Assembly (NCBI GenBank): GCA_016928575.1
Contig: JAFGKK010000002.1
Span: 1-64,000 of the forward strand
Length of the DNA: 64,000 nucleotides
Reading direction: 5' to 3'
DNA from: Anaerolineales bacterium
GTDB lineage: Bacteria; Chloroflexota; Anaerolineae; Anaerolineales; RBG-16-64-43
Position numbers and translations under genes: made by a program. The first letter of the stretch is position 1; the number at the start of each line of letters is the position of its first letter. Below, piece by piece: positions 49,674 through 57,742 of the stretch. The notes under the pieces were generated by a model. It did not search any database. It was not told where the DNA came from and worked only from the letters and a program-made list of their open reading frames with translations.

Positions 49674-51227
49674 ATGTCGAACCGCAAGCGGGCGGGCAAC
49701 ATCCTGCCCCTCTTTGTCCTGGGAGCGCTGATCGGCTGTGGACCGATCGCGCTGTATCCGACGTCCACGCCCGCATTGCCGTCCGCCGCCGCCACGGCCA
49801 CCGCAACCCGCACCCTCCCGCCGCCGAGCGATACCCCGACCGCCACACCGACCAAGACCCCCATCCCCACCGAGGATGTTCCGCCGTATCCCACCCCGTG
49901 GCCGGAAGGATTCACGCCCACCGCGCGGCCCACCCCCACCCGCGGACTTGCCCCCACCGCCACACTCGGCGCGATGCAATCCTGCCCGGCTCCAACGGAG
50001 GAAATTCCCGATGTGCACGGCTTGGACAATCCGGCGGAATACGAGGCGATGTTGCTTGCGTACCTGGCGGCCAGAGGCGAATTGGAAACCTTCCGGGAAG
50101 CCGTGGTCGCCGGCGGCGGGCCGATTCCGGAAGAGTACCTCCGAATCACGGTTGTCCATGCCGAGGTCGACAACGATTCCGTCGAGGAATGGATCCTCAG
50201 CATCCGCCAGCCGTTTGCGGCGGAAGGAATCTCCACCCCCTCCGGCGGAGAGGCGCACCGGACGGCGGTGTTCGTCATAGGCTGCCGCGACCGCCGCTAC
50301 GCAACCCTGAAGGTTCTTGTCCTCGACCGGGCGGAGGGGGACATGGCTTCGGGCTTGCTGGCGGTCACGGACCTCAACGCAAACGGGGTCAATGAGATCG
50401 TTATCGCGACCGTGGAATCCGTCAGCGAACAGGGCGGCCAAAGCCTGTTCGCCAAGGTCCTGGAATGGGAAGGAGAGAACTTCCGGGAGTTGTTGCTGCC
50501 GGAAGGCGGCGGATCCGCCGACCGGGCGTTGAACGCCGGTGTGGAATTCCGGGACGTGGACGGCAACGGAACCCGGGAGATTCTTCTTCCATGGAACGCC
50601 TGGCCGGACGGGGCGGGGGTGGATTGCGAACTCGGCCCCGGCCGCAACTCCGCGGCGGTGTGGATGTGGGACGGCGACCGCTACCATTACATGTGGCGCG
50701 AGTTCGCCCCGCCGCAGTACCGCTTCCAAGCCGCCTACGACGGCGATTACTACGCCTACCTCGGCCTGTATCGCGCGGCGGAGACGATGTACCTGCGGGC
50801 GGTGTACGATTCCTCGCTCCGCCCGGCCTCTCCCGCGGATTGGCAAAAAGACGGAGGCTGTCCGGCGGCGGACGGTTTGACCCCCAATCCGGCTGAACAG
50901 CAGAAGATCCGGGCCTACGCCTGGCTGAGGCTGGTGGAGCTGTTCGTCCGCGTCGGCCGGGTGCGGGAAGCGGAGATGCACTGGGACTACCTGCGCAAGG
51001 GCTATCCGATCGGCGTGCCCGGGCACATCTACGCCTACCTGGGATCCGCGTTCTGGTGGGAATACGCAAAGGATTCCGACATTTCCGCCGCGTGCGCCGC
51101 GGTCCGGCGCGAAGCGCAGAAATTCGAAGCGGAAGTGTTCGGACCGTTCGGTTCCTACGGTGCCCACAATCCGGGGCCGACGCTGGAAAGCATCTGCCCC
51201 TTCGACGCCCCGCCCGGCGGCACCTGA
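49674..51227 (+). CDS. Lipoprotein with Thr/Pro-rich linker and VCBS/FG-GAP-like region
   Basis: A 517-residue lipoprotein (lipobox L-I-G-C, Cys22). A Thr/Pro linker (about 30-100, PTATPTKTPIPTEDVPPYPTPW) precedes a beta-propeller-like region with repeats such as DLNANGVNEIVIA and DVDGNGTREILLPW (FG-GAP/VCBS-like calcium motifs, about 220-310). The C-terminal part is helical, with tetratricopeptide-like arrangement (RAYAWLRLVELFVRVGRVREAEMHWDYL). Its stop overlaps queA's start by one base, but the two have no functional link that I can see. Confidence 0.78.
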   Translation: MSNRKRAGNILPLFVLGALIGCGPIALYPTSTPALPSAAATATATRTLPPPSDTPTATPTKTPIPTEDVPPYPTPWPEGFTPTARPTPTRGLAPTATLGAMQSCPAPTEEIPDVHGLDNPAEYEAMLLAYLAARGELETFREAVVAGGGPIPEEYLRITVVHAEVDNDSVEEWILSIRQPFAAEGISTPSGGEAHRTAVFVIGCRDRRYATLKVLVLDRAEGDMASGLLAVTDLNANGVNEIVIATVESVSEQGGQSLFAKVLEWEGENFRELLLPEGGGSADRALNAGVEFRDVDGNGTREILLPWNAWPDGAGVDCELGPGRNSAAVWMWDGDRYHYMWREFAPPQYRFQAAYDGDYYAYLGLYRAAETMYLRAVYDSSLRPASPADWQKDGGCPAADGLTPNPAEQQKIRAYAWLRLVELFVRVGRVREAEMHWDYLRKGYPIGVPGHIYAYLGSAFWWEYAKDSDISAACAAVRREAQKFEAEVFGPFGSYGAHNPGPTLESICPFDAPPGGT

Positions 51228-52285
51228 TGCGCCTCAACGACTTCGAATACTCGCTTCCGCCCGAATACATCGCCCAATCCCCGCTCGAGCCGCGCGATTC
51301 CTCGCGGCTGATGGTGCTGGACCGCGCGGCGGGCGGGCTGAGGCACACCGTCTTCCGCAACATTGGCGAATTCCTCTCGCAGGACGACCTGCTGGTGTTC
51401 AACGATACGCGGGTCATCCCGGCCCGGCTGGCCGCCGTGAAGGAAAAAAGCGGCGGCAAGGTGGAGGTCCTCCTTCTGCGCCGGCTCGAAGCGCAGGTTT
51501 GGGAGGCGCTGGTCGGCGGCAAACACGTCCGGGTTGGGACGCGGGTGTCCCTGACCGGCGGCGCAGGCCTGACCGGTCTTCCGAGACCGATCAGGTCTGA
51601 GGATGCGCTTTCGGCCGAAGTCGTCCGCGATCTCGGCGGATCGCGGAGGATTCTGCGCTTTTCCCAGCCGATCACCCCGCGCCTTTCGCGGATCGGCTCG
51701 ACCCCCCTGCCGCCCTACATCCACGAAACCCTGCGCGATCCGGAACGCTACCAAACCGTGTTCGCCCGGGATCCGGGATCGGCGGCGGCGCCCACCGCCG
51801 GGCTGCACTTCACGCCGGAGCTGCTCGTTCGGCTGCGGGACGGCGGCGTGCGGACCGCCTTCGTCACCCTGCACGTCGGATTGGACACCTTCCTGCCGAT
51901 CGCCGAGCCGGACGTGGAATCGCACGAGATCCACGCCGAGTGGATCCGCGTGCCGGAGGAGACGGCCGCCGCCGTGCGCGAAACCCGCGCCCGCGGGCGG
52001 CGGGTGGTCGCCGTCGGCACCACCTCCGTGCGCGCGCTGGAAAGTTCGGCCGCCGCCGGGGGCGGGGCGGCCGCCTACGAGGGTGATACCCGCCTGTACA
52101 TCACGCCCGGCTACGAATTCCGCGCGGTGGATTCGATGATCACCAACTTCCACCTTCCCCATTCGACCCTGCTGGTGATGGTCAGCGCGTTCGCCGGCCG
52201 CGAGCGAATCCTCGCCGCCTACGAGGAAGCCAAGCGTGAGGGCTACCGCTTTTATTCCTTCGGAGATGCGATGTTGATCGTGTAA
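51227..52285 (+). CDS. queA: S-adenosylmethionine:tRNA ribosyltransferase-isomerase
   Basis: A 352-residue QueA with DFEYSLPPEYIAQSPLEPRDSSRLMVL, LLVFNDTRVIPARL, GSTPLPPYIH, AAPTAGLHFTPELL and ITNFHLPHSTLLVMVSAFAGRE, all standard. It builds epoxyqueuosine in tRNA from SAM. Start ATG 51227 overlaps the previous stop (TGATG). Queuosine and Elp3-type modifications in the same window both act on the tRNA anticodon loop. Confidence 0.97.
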   Translation: MRLNDFEYSLPPEYIAQSPLEPRDSSRLMVLDRAAGGLRHTVFRNIGEFLSQDDLLVFNDTRVIPARLAAVKEKSGGKVEVLLLRRLEAQVWEALVGGKHVRVGTRVSLTGGAGLTGLPRPIRSEDALSAEVVRDLGGSRRILRFSQPITPRLSRIGSTPLPPYIHETLRDPERYQTVFARDPGSAAAPTAGLHFTPELLVRLRDGGVRTAFVTLHVGLDTFLPIAEPDVESHEIHAEWIRVPEETAAAVRETRARGRRVVAVGTTSVRALESSAAAGGGAAAYEGDTRLYITPGYEFRAVDSMITNFHLPHSTLLVMVSAFAGRERILAAYEEAKREGYRFYSFGDAMLIV

Positions 52286-52396
52286 AAGAACTTGTGTGTC
52301 TGCCAAGCTTGTTCAAACGTGAAAAGAAACCGGATCTACTCACCTCCCCTTCGCCCTCTTCTCCCTTTCCCGGCTTACCTCCGCTTTCTTCGCTTC

Positions 52397-52439
52397 CCCC
52401 GCTTCCCTCGCGTTCCTCACTTCGCGAGGGCGGGCGCGG
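52397..52439. repeat. GC-rich dispersed repeat, copy at 52.4 kb
   Basis: CCCCGCTTCCCTCGCG..CTTCGCGAGGGCGGGC is nearly the reverse complement of 22613-22654. It lies just before the purine nucleoside phosphorylase promoter. Confidence 0.5.
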
Positions 52440-52449
52440 TTGTTCATTG

Positions 52450-52455
52450 TATAAT
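52450..52455 (+). promoter_or_regulatory. -10 box with leaderless placement for the nucleoside phosphorylase gene
   Basis: TATAAT seven nt before ATG 52463, with no Shine-Dalgarno between. Confidence 0.6.
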
Positions 52456-52462
52456 CCGAATC

Positions 52463-53332
52463 ATGGCAGGACGCATTCCACGCCACCCATCCGTCAAACC
52501 TTCCATCGCTCCTTCGGAAATCCGCAAAGCGGCAGATGTTGTGCGCCGGCGCATCCGCATCCAGCCGGAAGTCGGCATCATCCTCGGATCCGGAAGCGGA
52601 GCGGCGGCGGATGCCGTATCCTCCCCCCGGACTGTTCCCTATGATCGGATCCCTTACTGGCCCCTGTCCACCGTCCAGGGACATGCCGGCCGGCTGGTGG
52701 CGGGAACGCTGGGGGGAAAGCGCGTCGCCGTGATGCAGGGCCGAGTCCACTTCTTCGAGGGATACCCGGCCGAGTGGACCGCCTTTCCGGTGCGGGTGCT
52801 GCGGCGGTTGGGAGCCTCCATTCTGATCGCCGTCAACGCCGCCGGAGGGGTCAACCCGGAGTTCCAACCCGGCGATCTGATGTTGATCACGGACCACCTC
52901 AACCTGCTGGGGTTTGGCGGCGCCAACCCTTTGCGCGGCCCGAACGACGAACGGCTGGGCCCGCGGTTTCTGGACATGAGCCGGGCGTACGATCCCGGAT
53001 TGCAGCAGGCCGCGTGGCGGGCGGCCGCCGAGAACGGATTGTTCCTCCGCCACGGCGTTTACGCCGGCCTGGCCGGGCCGTCCTATGAGACGCCCGCCGA
53101 ACTGCGGTTTCTGCGGATGATCGGCGCCGACGCGGTCGGCATGTCGACCGTCTCGGAGGTGGTCGCCGCCCGGCACGGGGGCTTGCGCGTTTTGGGAATC
53201 TCGGTGATAGGCAACCGCGCGAACCTCGACGGTTCCCATCCGGCCGAACACGAGGAAGTGTTGACGGCAACAAGCCGGGCGGTTCCCCGTCTGATCCGCC
53301 TCTTGGAAAGCGTCCTGCGGGTGGCGGATTAA
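52463..53332 (+). CDS. punA: Purine nucleoside phosphorylase (trimeric class)
   Basis: A 289-residue PNP. GIILGSGSGAAADAV, VQGHAGRLVAGTLGGKRVAVMQGRVHFFEGYP, NAAGGVNPEFQPGDLMLITDHLN, YAGLAGPSYETPAELRFLRMIGADAVGMSTVSEVVAARHGG match trimeric PNPs that split purine nucleosides with phosphate. ATG 52463 lies right after the -10 box; a long upstream in-frame extension is low complexity and unlikely. Confidence 0.95.
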   Translation: MAGRIPRHPSVKPSIAPSEIRKAADVVRRRIRIQPEVGIILGSGSGAAADAVSSPRTVPYDRIPYWPLSTVQGHAGRLVAGTLGGKRVAVMQGRVHFFEGYPAEWTAFPVRVLRRLGASILIAVNAAGGVNPEFQPGDLMLITDHLNLLGFGGANPLRGPNDERLGPRFLDMSRAYDPGLQQAAWRAAAENGLFLRHGVYAGLAGPSYETPAELRFLRMIGADAVGMSTVSEVVAARHGGLRVLGISVIGNRANLDGSHPAEHEEVLTATSRAVPRLIRLLESVLRVAD

Positions 53333-53334
53333 CC

Positions 53335-54027
53335 ATGGTTGCCTTCCTGACCTTCCTGCAAGACTACCAAATGGTGGCGTTCTATCTGCTGGGGCTGATC
53401 GGCCTGCGCTTCCTGATCCTGTTCATCGCCGCGCAGTACCGAGTTTCCAAGGCCAAGTTCGGCCTGGAACAGGAATTGTCCCAAGGCCAGCGGAACAGCG
53501 CGGCCGCAAAGTTCCTGATCGCCGCGGCGGCGGGAGTCGCCATTCATGCGGCCGTCCAGTACGGCTTGCCGGAGGCCCGGCGGGCGGAGCAGATCCGGAT
53601 CAGCGCCGATTCGGCCGGCCTTCCGACCATCACCCCGACCGCCACGCCCTTCGAGCTGTTCGGCGTGGATGTCAGCGGATGCACCAATCCGAATGCGCGC
53701 ATTTTGGATCCCGAGCCGGGGGACGCGGTCAAGGGCAGGGTGACGATCCAAATCGTCGCCGCCATCGAAAAATTCGCGTTCTTCAAACTGGAACTCGGCA
53801 CACCGGAAGAACCGGACGTGTGGGTGCTTTTACACACCAACAATCCGTCCGGATCCGCCGCATCGCAGCCCGGATCGAAGGCGGAACCGGGCTCCTTTTC
53901 CTGGGAATGGGACAGCACGACGGTGAATCCGGGCGTGTACCATTTGCGCTTGACGGTGTTCCGGGACGATTTATCGTATCCGACGCCGTGCGTGATTCCC
54001 ATCCAGGTGCTGGCGCCGGATTCGTAG
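53335..54027 (+). CDS. Membrane protein with extracellular Ig-like domain
   Basis: A 230-residue protein with a first helix (about 17-34) and a second (about 58-76), followed by a Thr/Pro-poor linker and an Ig-like beta domain (RILDPEPGDAVKGRVTIQIVAAIEKFAFFKLELG, GVYHLRLTVFRDDL). Only two nt separate it from the phosphorylase gene, so it is in the same transcript. It may be a surface-presented domain; the family is unknown to me. Confidence 0.7.
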   Translation: MVAFLTFLQDYQMVAFYLLGLIGLRFLILFIAAQYRVSKAKFGLEQELSQGQRNSAAAKFLIAAAAGVAIHAAVQYGLPEARRAEQIRISADSAGLPTITPTATPFELFGVDVSGCTNPNARILDPEPGDAVKGRVTIQIVAAIEKFAFFKLELGTPEEPDVWVLLHTNNPSGSAASQPGSKAEPGSFSWEWDSTTVNPGVYHLRLTVFRDDLSYPTPCVIPIQVLAPDS

Positions 54028-54316
54028 CGTGGTCCGGCGCGGCTGAATCCCGCAAGGCCGTTTACAGATCGACTCGGAAAGGATTCGCTAATCCGCACAC
54101 CGAATTCGCACGCCCATGACTTTCGTACGGAGGAATGCGGGTTAATAAACCATTAAAAAGGCGATGGGGATATGCTTTTCCTGCGCGATGACACCGGGAT
54201 CGTTTTTCCCGCGATTATTTCTTTTTTTTCTGATCCTGTATGCGTTCGACGCTTGTCCGATTTTCTTTTTTCCACAGCATGGATTTCCGCGCAATCGTTC
54301 CTTTTTCGGAATAATC

Positions 54317-54325
54317 TGGTAGAAT
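54317..54325 (+). promoter_or_regulatory. Extended -10 promoter of the 7TM-GAF gene
   Basis: TGG followed by TAGAAT. The predicted transcript start is at about 54332, leaving a leader of about 175 nt. Confidence 0.55.
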
Positions 54326-54331
54326 AGGATC

Positions 54332-54505
54332 CATAAACCGATACTTCTGAAAAAGAATCTCATCCCGAGCGCCAGCATTCGACGCGGTTTTCGACGGGGC
54401 GAGGCCTCGGAATGCAATGTTCAGAAGTTTTGAAGTCCTCCATACCGTAGCCAGGCAACCCCGGGAGAGGGTTGGAGTTATTTCAATATCATAACAGCAG
54501 GTTGA
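54332..54505 (+). other. Long structured leader of the 7TM-GAF gene
   Basis: Contains several potential stems: CGAGGCCTCG (10-base palindrome), CAACCC-CGGGAGA-GGGTTG. The GTAGCCAGGCAACC string is reminiscent of the end of c-di-GMP-I riboswitches, but the GCAAA core of that class is absent. No class assigned. Confidence 0.3.
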
Positions 54506-56434
54506 ATGGTAGCGTTCTTGCTCAATGCCTTGCCGATCCTCAACCGAATCCTGGTAGCCGGCATCGCGATCACCGCGTTTTCGCTGTTGCTTTATGCGCT
54601 GACGTTTAATTTGCGCGAAAGGGTCACGCGCGTCTTCGCGTTAATCCTCGGCTGCATCGTCCTGATCGCCGTGGCGGACGGATTGGCGTCCACCGCCCGC
54701 GATCTGGTCGAAGCGGAGATCTGGTTGCGGGTCCAATGGGTCGGCACGGCGCTGCTGCCCGCGGTCTACCTGCACTTTTCCGACGCGCTTCTGGCGTCGA
54801 CCGGGCGGCCGTCGCGCGGACGAAGGCGGCTGGCGGTGCGGGCCAATTATTTCCTCGCCGCCGCACTGATCGCCCTGATAACGCTGACCGACCTGTTCCT
54901 GGGCGGGATCGCCCTCGACGGGGGGCTGGCCCACCTTGAGGCCGGCCCGTACTTCTGGGTCTTCATCGCCTATGCGGCGCCGGTGCTCGTCTGGACCGCC
55001 ATCAACCTCGTCCGCGCCTACCGCCGCTGCCAGACGTCCACCAGCCGCCGCCGGATGATTTACCTGATGGTCGGGACCCTCGCCCCGGGCATGGCCGCCT
55101 TCCCCTACCTGCTGCTGCTCGGCCGGGTCGCGGAACTGCACCCCTTGCTGATGCGCATCGGATTGGTGCAGTCGAACCTGATGGTTGCCGGCCTGCTGGT
55201 CGTCCTGGCGTACGCCACGGCGTATTTCGGCGTGACCTATTCGGACCGGGTGGTGAAAGGCCGGCTTTTCCAATGGCTGTTGCGCGGACCGCTGGTCGCC
55301 GGCGCCGCCCTGGGGGTATTGATCACCGCCACGTACCTTTTCGACCGCGTCGGGCTGACCGGGTCGCGCCTGATCCTCGTCGCCCTGGTGATGGTGATCG
55401 TGCTGTTGCAGTTCGCGATCACCGTCGGCCGCCGCCCGGTCGAGCGGATGATGTTCCTGGAGACCCGCTCCGACCGGGAAGAAATCCGCCGCCTGCAATG
55501 GCTGGAGGAGCGATTGCTGACCGGATCCGATCTGCGCCAGTTTCTCGAATCCCTGCTGGCGGCTCTCTGCGATCTCACCCGCTCCCCGGCCGCGTTCGTC
55601 ATCGAATGGAACGACGAAGGCGCCGCCTTCCTGGCCGGGGTGGGGCCGCGGGCGATGCTGCCGCTGGAGGCGGACCTCTCCAAGTTGCCGAAGCCGGAGG
55701 TGCTGGAATACATCCCCGGCGCGGGAAGCCTCTTCCGCTGGGGCGGATTTTGGCTGATCCCGCTGCACGGACCCGAAAGCGACGAGATGATCGGCCTGCT
55801 GGGACTGGCGGCCGTCTCCGAGCGCCTGGAATTGAATCCGGACCAGCGCGATTCCCTCGGGCGGTTGACCGTCCGCGCGGCCGGCGCGCTGGCGGACGAG
55901 CGGCTGCAGCGGGAAGTCTTCGCTTCGCTGAACCGGCTGATCCCGGACGTGGAGCGGATCCAGTCGCTCAGCGCGGCCGCCCGCTACGGACAAGCCGGCT
56001 TGATGGCCGCCCCGGCCAACGGCGGGGCCGGCGCCGCCGACCTCGCCCAATGGGTGCGCGAAGCGCTCACCCATTATTGGGGCGGGCCGAAGCTCAGCGC
56101 CAGCCCGCTGCTCGGCCTGCGCATCGTGCGCGAGGAGCTGGATTCGCACGACGGCAACACGGTCAACGCCCTGCGGGCGGTCCTGCGCCGGGCGGTCGAA
56201 CGGGTGCGTCCGGAGGGCGAGCGGCGCTTCACCAGCGAGTGGCTGCTCTACAACATCCTGGAGATGAAATTCCTGGAAGGCAAGCGGGTCCGCGACGTCG
56301 CGCTGCGCCTGGCGGTTTCGGAGGCGGACCTGTACCGCAAGCAGAAAGTGGCGATCGAGGAACTGGCCCGGGTGATCGCCGAAATGGAGCGGCAGTCGAA
56401 CGAACCGGCGACCGATTATGAGATCGTCGGCTGA
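54506..56434 (+). CDS. 7TM-GAF membrane sensor with helical C-terminal regulatory-like domain
   Basis: A 642-residue protein. Seven to eight N-terminal membrane segments (about 10-300) have the layout of the histidine-kinase N-terminal 7TM module. A GAF-like domain follows (about 340-460). The C terminus (about 500-642) contains SEWLLYNILEMKFLEGKRVRDVALRLAVSEADLYRKQKVAIEELARVI, in which RDVALRLAVSEADLYRKQ resembles a helix-turn-helix of the sigma70 region 4/LuxR kind. There is no kinase domain, so it may act as a one-component membrane sensor, or the C-terminal part may contact RNA polymerase (inference). Confidence 0.7.
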   Translation: MVAFLLNALPILNRILVAGIAITAFSLLLYALTFNLRERVTRVFALILGCIVLIAVADGLASTARDLVEAEIWLRVQWVGTALLPAVYLHFSDALLASTGRPSRGRRRLAVRANYFLAAALIALITLTDLFLGGIALDGGLAHLEAGPYFWVFIAYAAPVLVWTAINLVRAYRRCQTSTSRRRMIYLMVGTLAPGMAAFPYLLLLGRVAELHPLLMRIGLVQSNLMVAGLLVVLAYATAYFGVTYSDRVVKGRLFQWLLRGPLVAGAALGVLITATYLFDRVGLTGSRLILVALVMVIVLLQFAITVGRRPVERMMFLETRSDREEIRRLQWLEERLLTGSDLRQFLESLLAALCDLTRSPAAFVIEWNDEGAAFLAGVGPRAMLPLEADLSKLPKPEVLEYIPGAGSLFRWGGFWLIPLHGPESDEMIGLLGLAAVSERLELNPDQRDSLGRLTVRAAGALADERLQREVFASLNRLIPDVERIQSLSAAARYGQAGLMAAPANGGAGAADLAQWVREALTHYWGGPKLSASPLLGLRIVREELDSHDGNTVNALRAVLRRAVERVRPEGERRFTSEWLLYNILEMKFLEGKRVRDVALRLAVSEADLYRKQKVAIEELARVIAEMERQSNEPATDYEIVG

Positions 56435-56587
56435 GCAGGATGAATCGAAATTCGAAAACCGGAGATTGCGGCGCGCCCTCAGCCCCCGGACTGGCCCGGA
56501 CGGGGCGGGCTGACCGGCACGAGGCGCGGGGGGCGCCCGCAATGAAGCCAAGATAAGGACAATCCAACTTTCAAGGATGGAAAACGC

Positions 56588-57742
56588 ATGAAAAACCTGT
56601 ACTCCCTGACCCCGAAACAACTCACCTCGATCACGCGCAACTCGCACCCTCCCGTCCAGCCCTCCGCGCCGCCGCCGACCTCCTCCGCCCCGGCGCGCCC
56701 GGCGCGGCCGGCGGAATCACGGGCGGCCTACGAGCCGGCCTCCCCCAACACCCCCAGCGAATCCTGGTGGTCATCGGTGCTGGGCGAAGAAGGCGGCGGA
56801 GGGCGGCCGCCGGCCGGCGAATCCGGCGCCTCGGACCGCCGCCCGGCCGCTTCGGATTGGGCGGCCGCCCGCGAACTCTACGAAAGCGACGGGATCGCCG
56901 ATCTTCACGTGACCGGCGTCAACCGCGGCGGCCTCCTGGTGGAAGGGGGCGATATCCGCGGCTTCGTCCCGCTCTCGCACCTGATCGGCGTGCCTTCGCT
57001 GAACAGCGACGAGGAGCGGCAGACGGTGATGTACCGCAAGATCGGCCAGACCATCCGCGGAAAGATCATCGAGTTCGATCCGGAAAAGGGGCGGGTGGTG
57101 TTTTCGGAGCGGGCCGCCCAGGCCGCCCCCGGCCGCCGGGCCGAACTGCTCTCCAAACTGCAAGTCGGCGAACGGATCCAGGGCGAAGTAACCAACATCA
57201 CCAACTTCGGGGTCTTCATCGATCTGGGGGGGATGGAAGGCTTGGTCCACCTGTCGGAGATTTCCTGGGGGCGCGTGCACAACCCCGCGGATTTCGTCTC
57301 GATCGGCCAGAAGGTCGACGTCGAAGTAATCAGCATCGACCGCGACCAGGGCCGGGTCGCACTCAGCCTCAAGCGCCTGCAGGCCGATCCGTGGGTGACC
57401 GTTCCCGAACGCTACGTGCCCGGCGCATGGGTGCCCTGCAAGATCACCCACGTGACGAATTTCGGCGCCTTCGCCGCGTTGGAGGAGGGCGTGGAAGGGT
57501 TGATCCACATCTCGGAGTTGGCGGACGGGCCGTTCTCGCACCCGCGCAACATCGTCGCCGAAGGCGAGGAAGTGACTGCGCGCGTGCTTTCGGTGGAAAG
57601 CCAGACCCGCCGGCTGGCGTTGAGCCTCCGCAAGCCGCGCGAGGATTCCGGCTCGGAGGCGGCGGCCCCGGCCGAACCTGACGATTCCGCGGCCCCGGCG
57701 GAAGCAACGGATTCCGCAGCGGCAACGGACATCGAGGGATGA
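56588..57742 (+). CDS. Three-domain S1 RNA-binding protein
   Basis: A 384-residue protein. After a Pro/Ala-rich N terminus come three S1 OB-fold domains: about 98-170 (degenerate), 192-266 (VGERIQGEVTNITNFGVFIDLGGMEGLVHLSEI) and 278-350 (PGAWVPCKITHVTNFGAFAALEEGVEGLIHISEL), then a Glu/Ala-rich tail. It is similar to short ribosomal-S1-like proteins of non-proteobacterial groups that assist translation initiation or RNA turnover. The stop overlaps the ftsK start (ATGA). Confidence 0.88.
   Translation: MKNLYSLTPKQLTSITRNSHPPVQPSAPPPTSSAPARPARPAESRAAYEPASPNTPSESWWSSVLGEEGGGGRPPAGESGASDRRPAASDWAAARELYESDGIADLHVTGVNRGGLLVEGGDIRGFVPLSHLIGVPSLNSDEERQTVMYRKIGQTIRGKIIEFDPEKGRVVFSERAAQAAPGRRAELLSKLQVGERIQGEVTNITNFGVFIDLGGMEGLVHLSEISWGRVHNPADFVSIGQKVDVEVISIDRDQGRVALSLKRLQADPWVTVPERYVPGAWVPCKITHVTNFGAFAALEEGVEGLIHISELADGPFSHPRNIVAEGEEVTARVLSVESQTRRLALSLRKPREDSGSEAAAPAEPDDSAAPAEATDSAAATDIEG

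Noticed and set aside
54380-54480. c-di-GMP-I riboswitch
   Set aside because: Only the GTAGCCAGG-like string matches; the GCAAA core and paired layout are missing.
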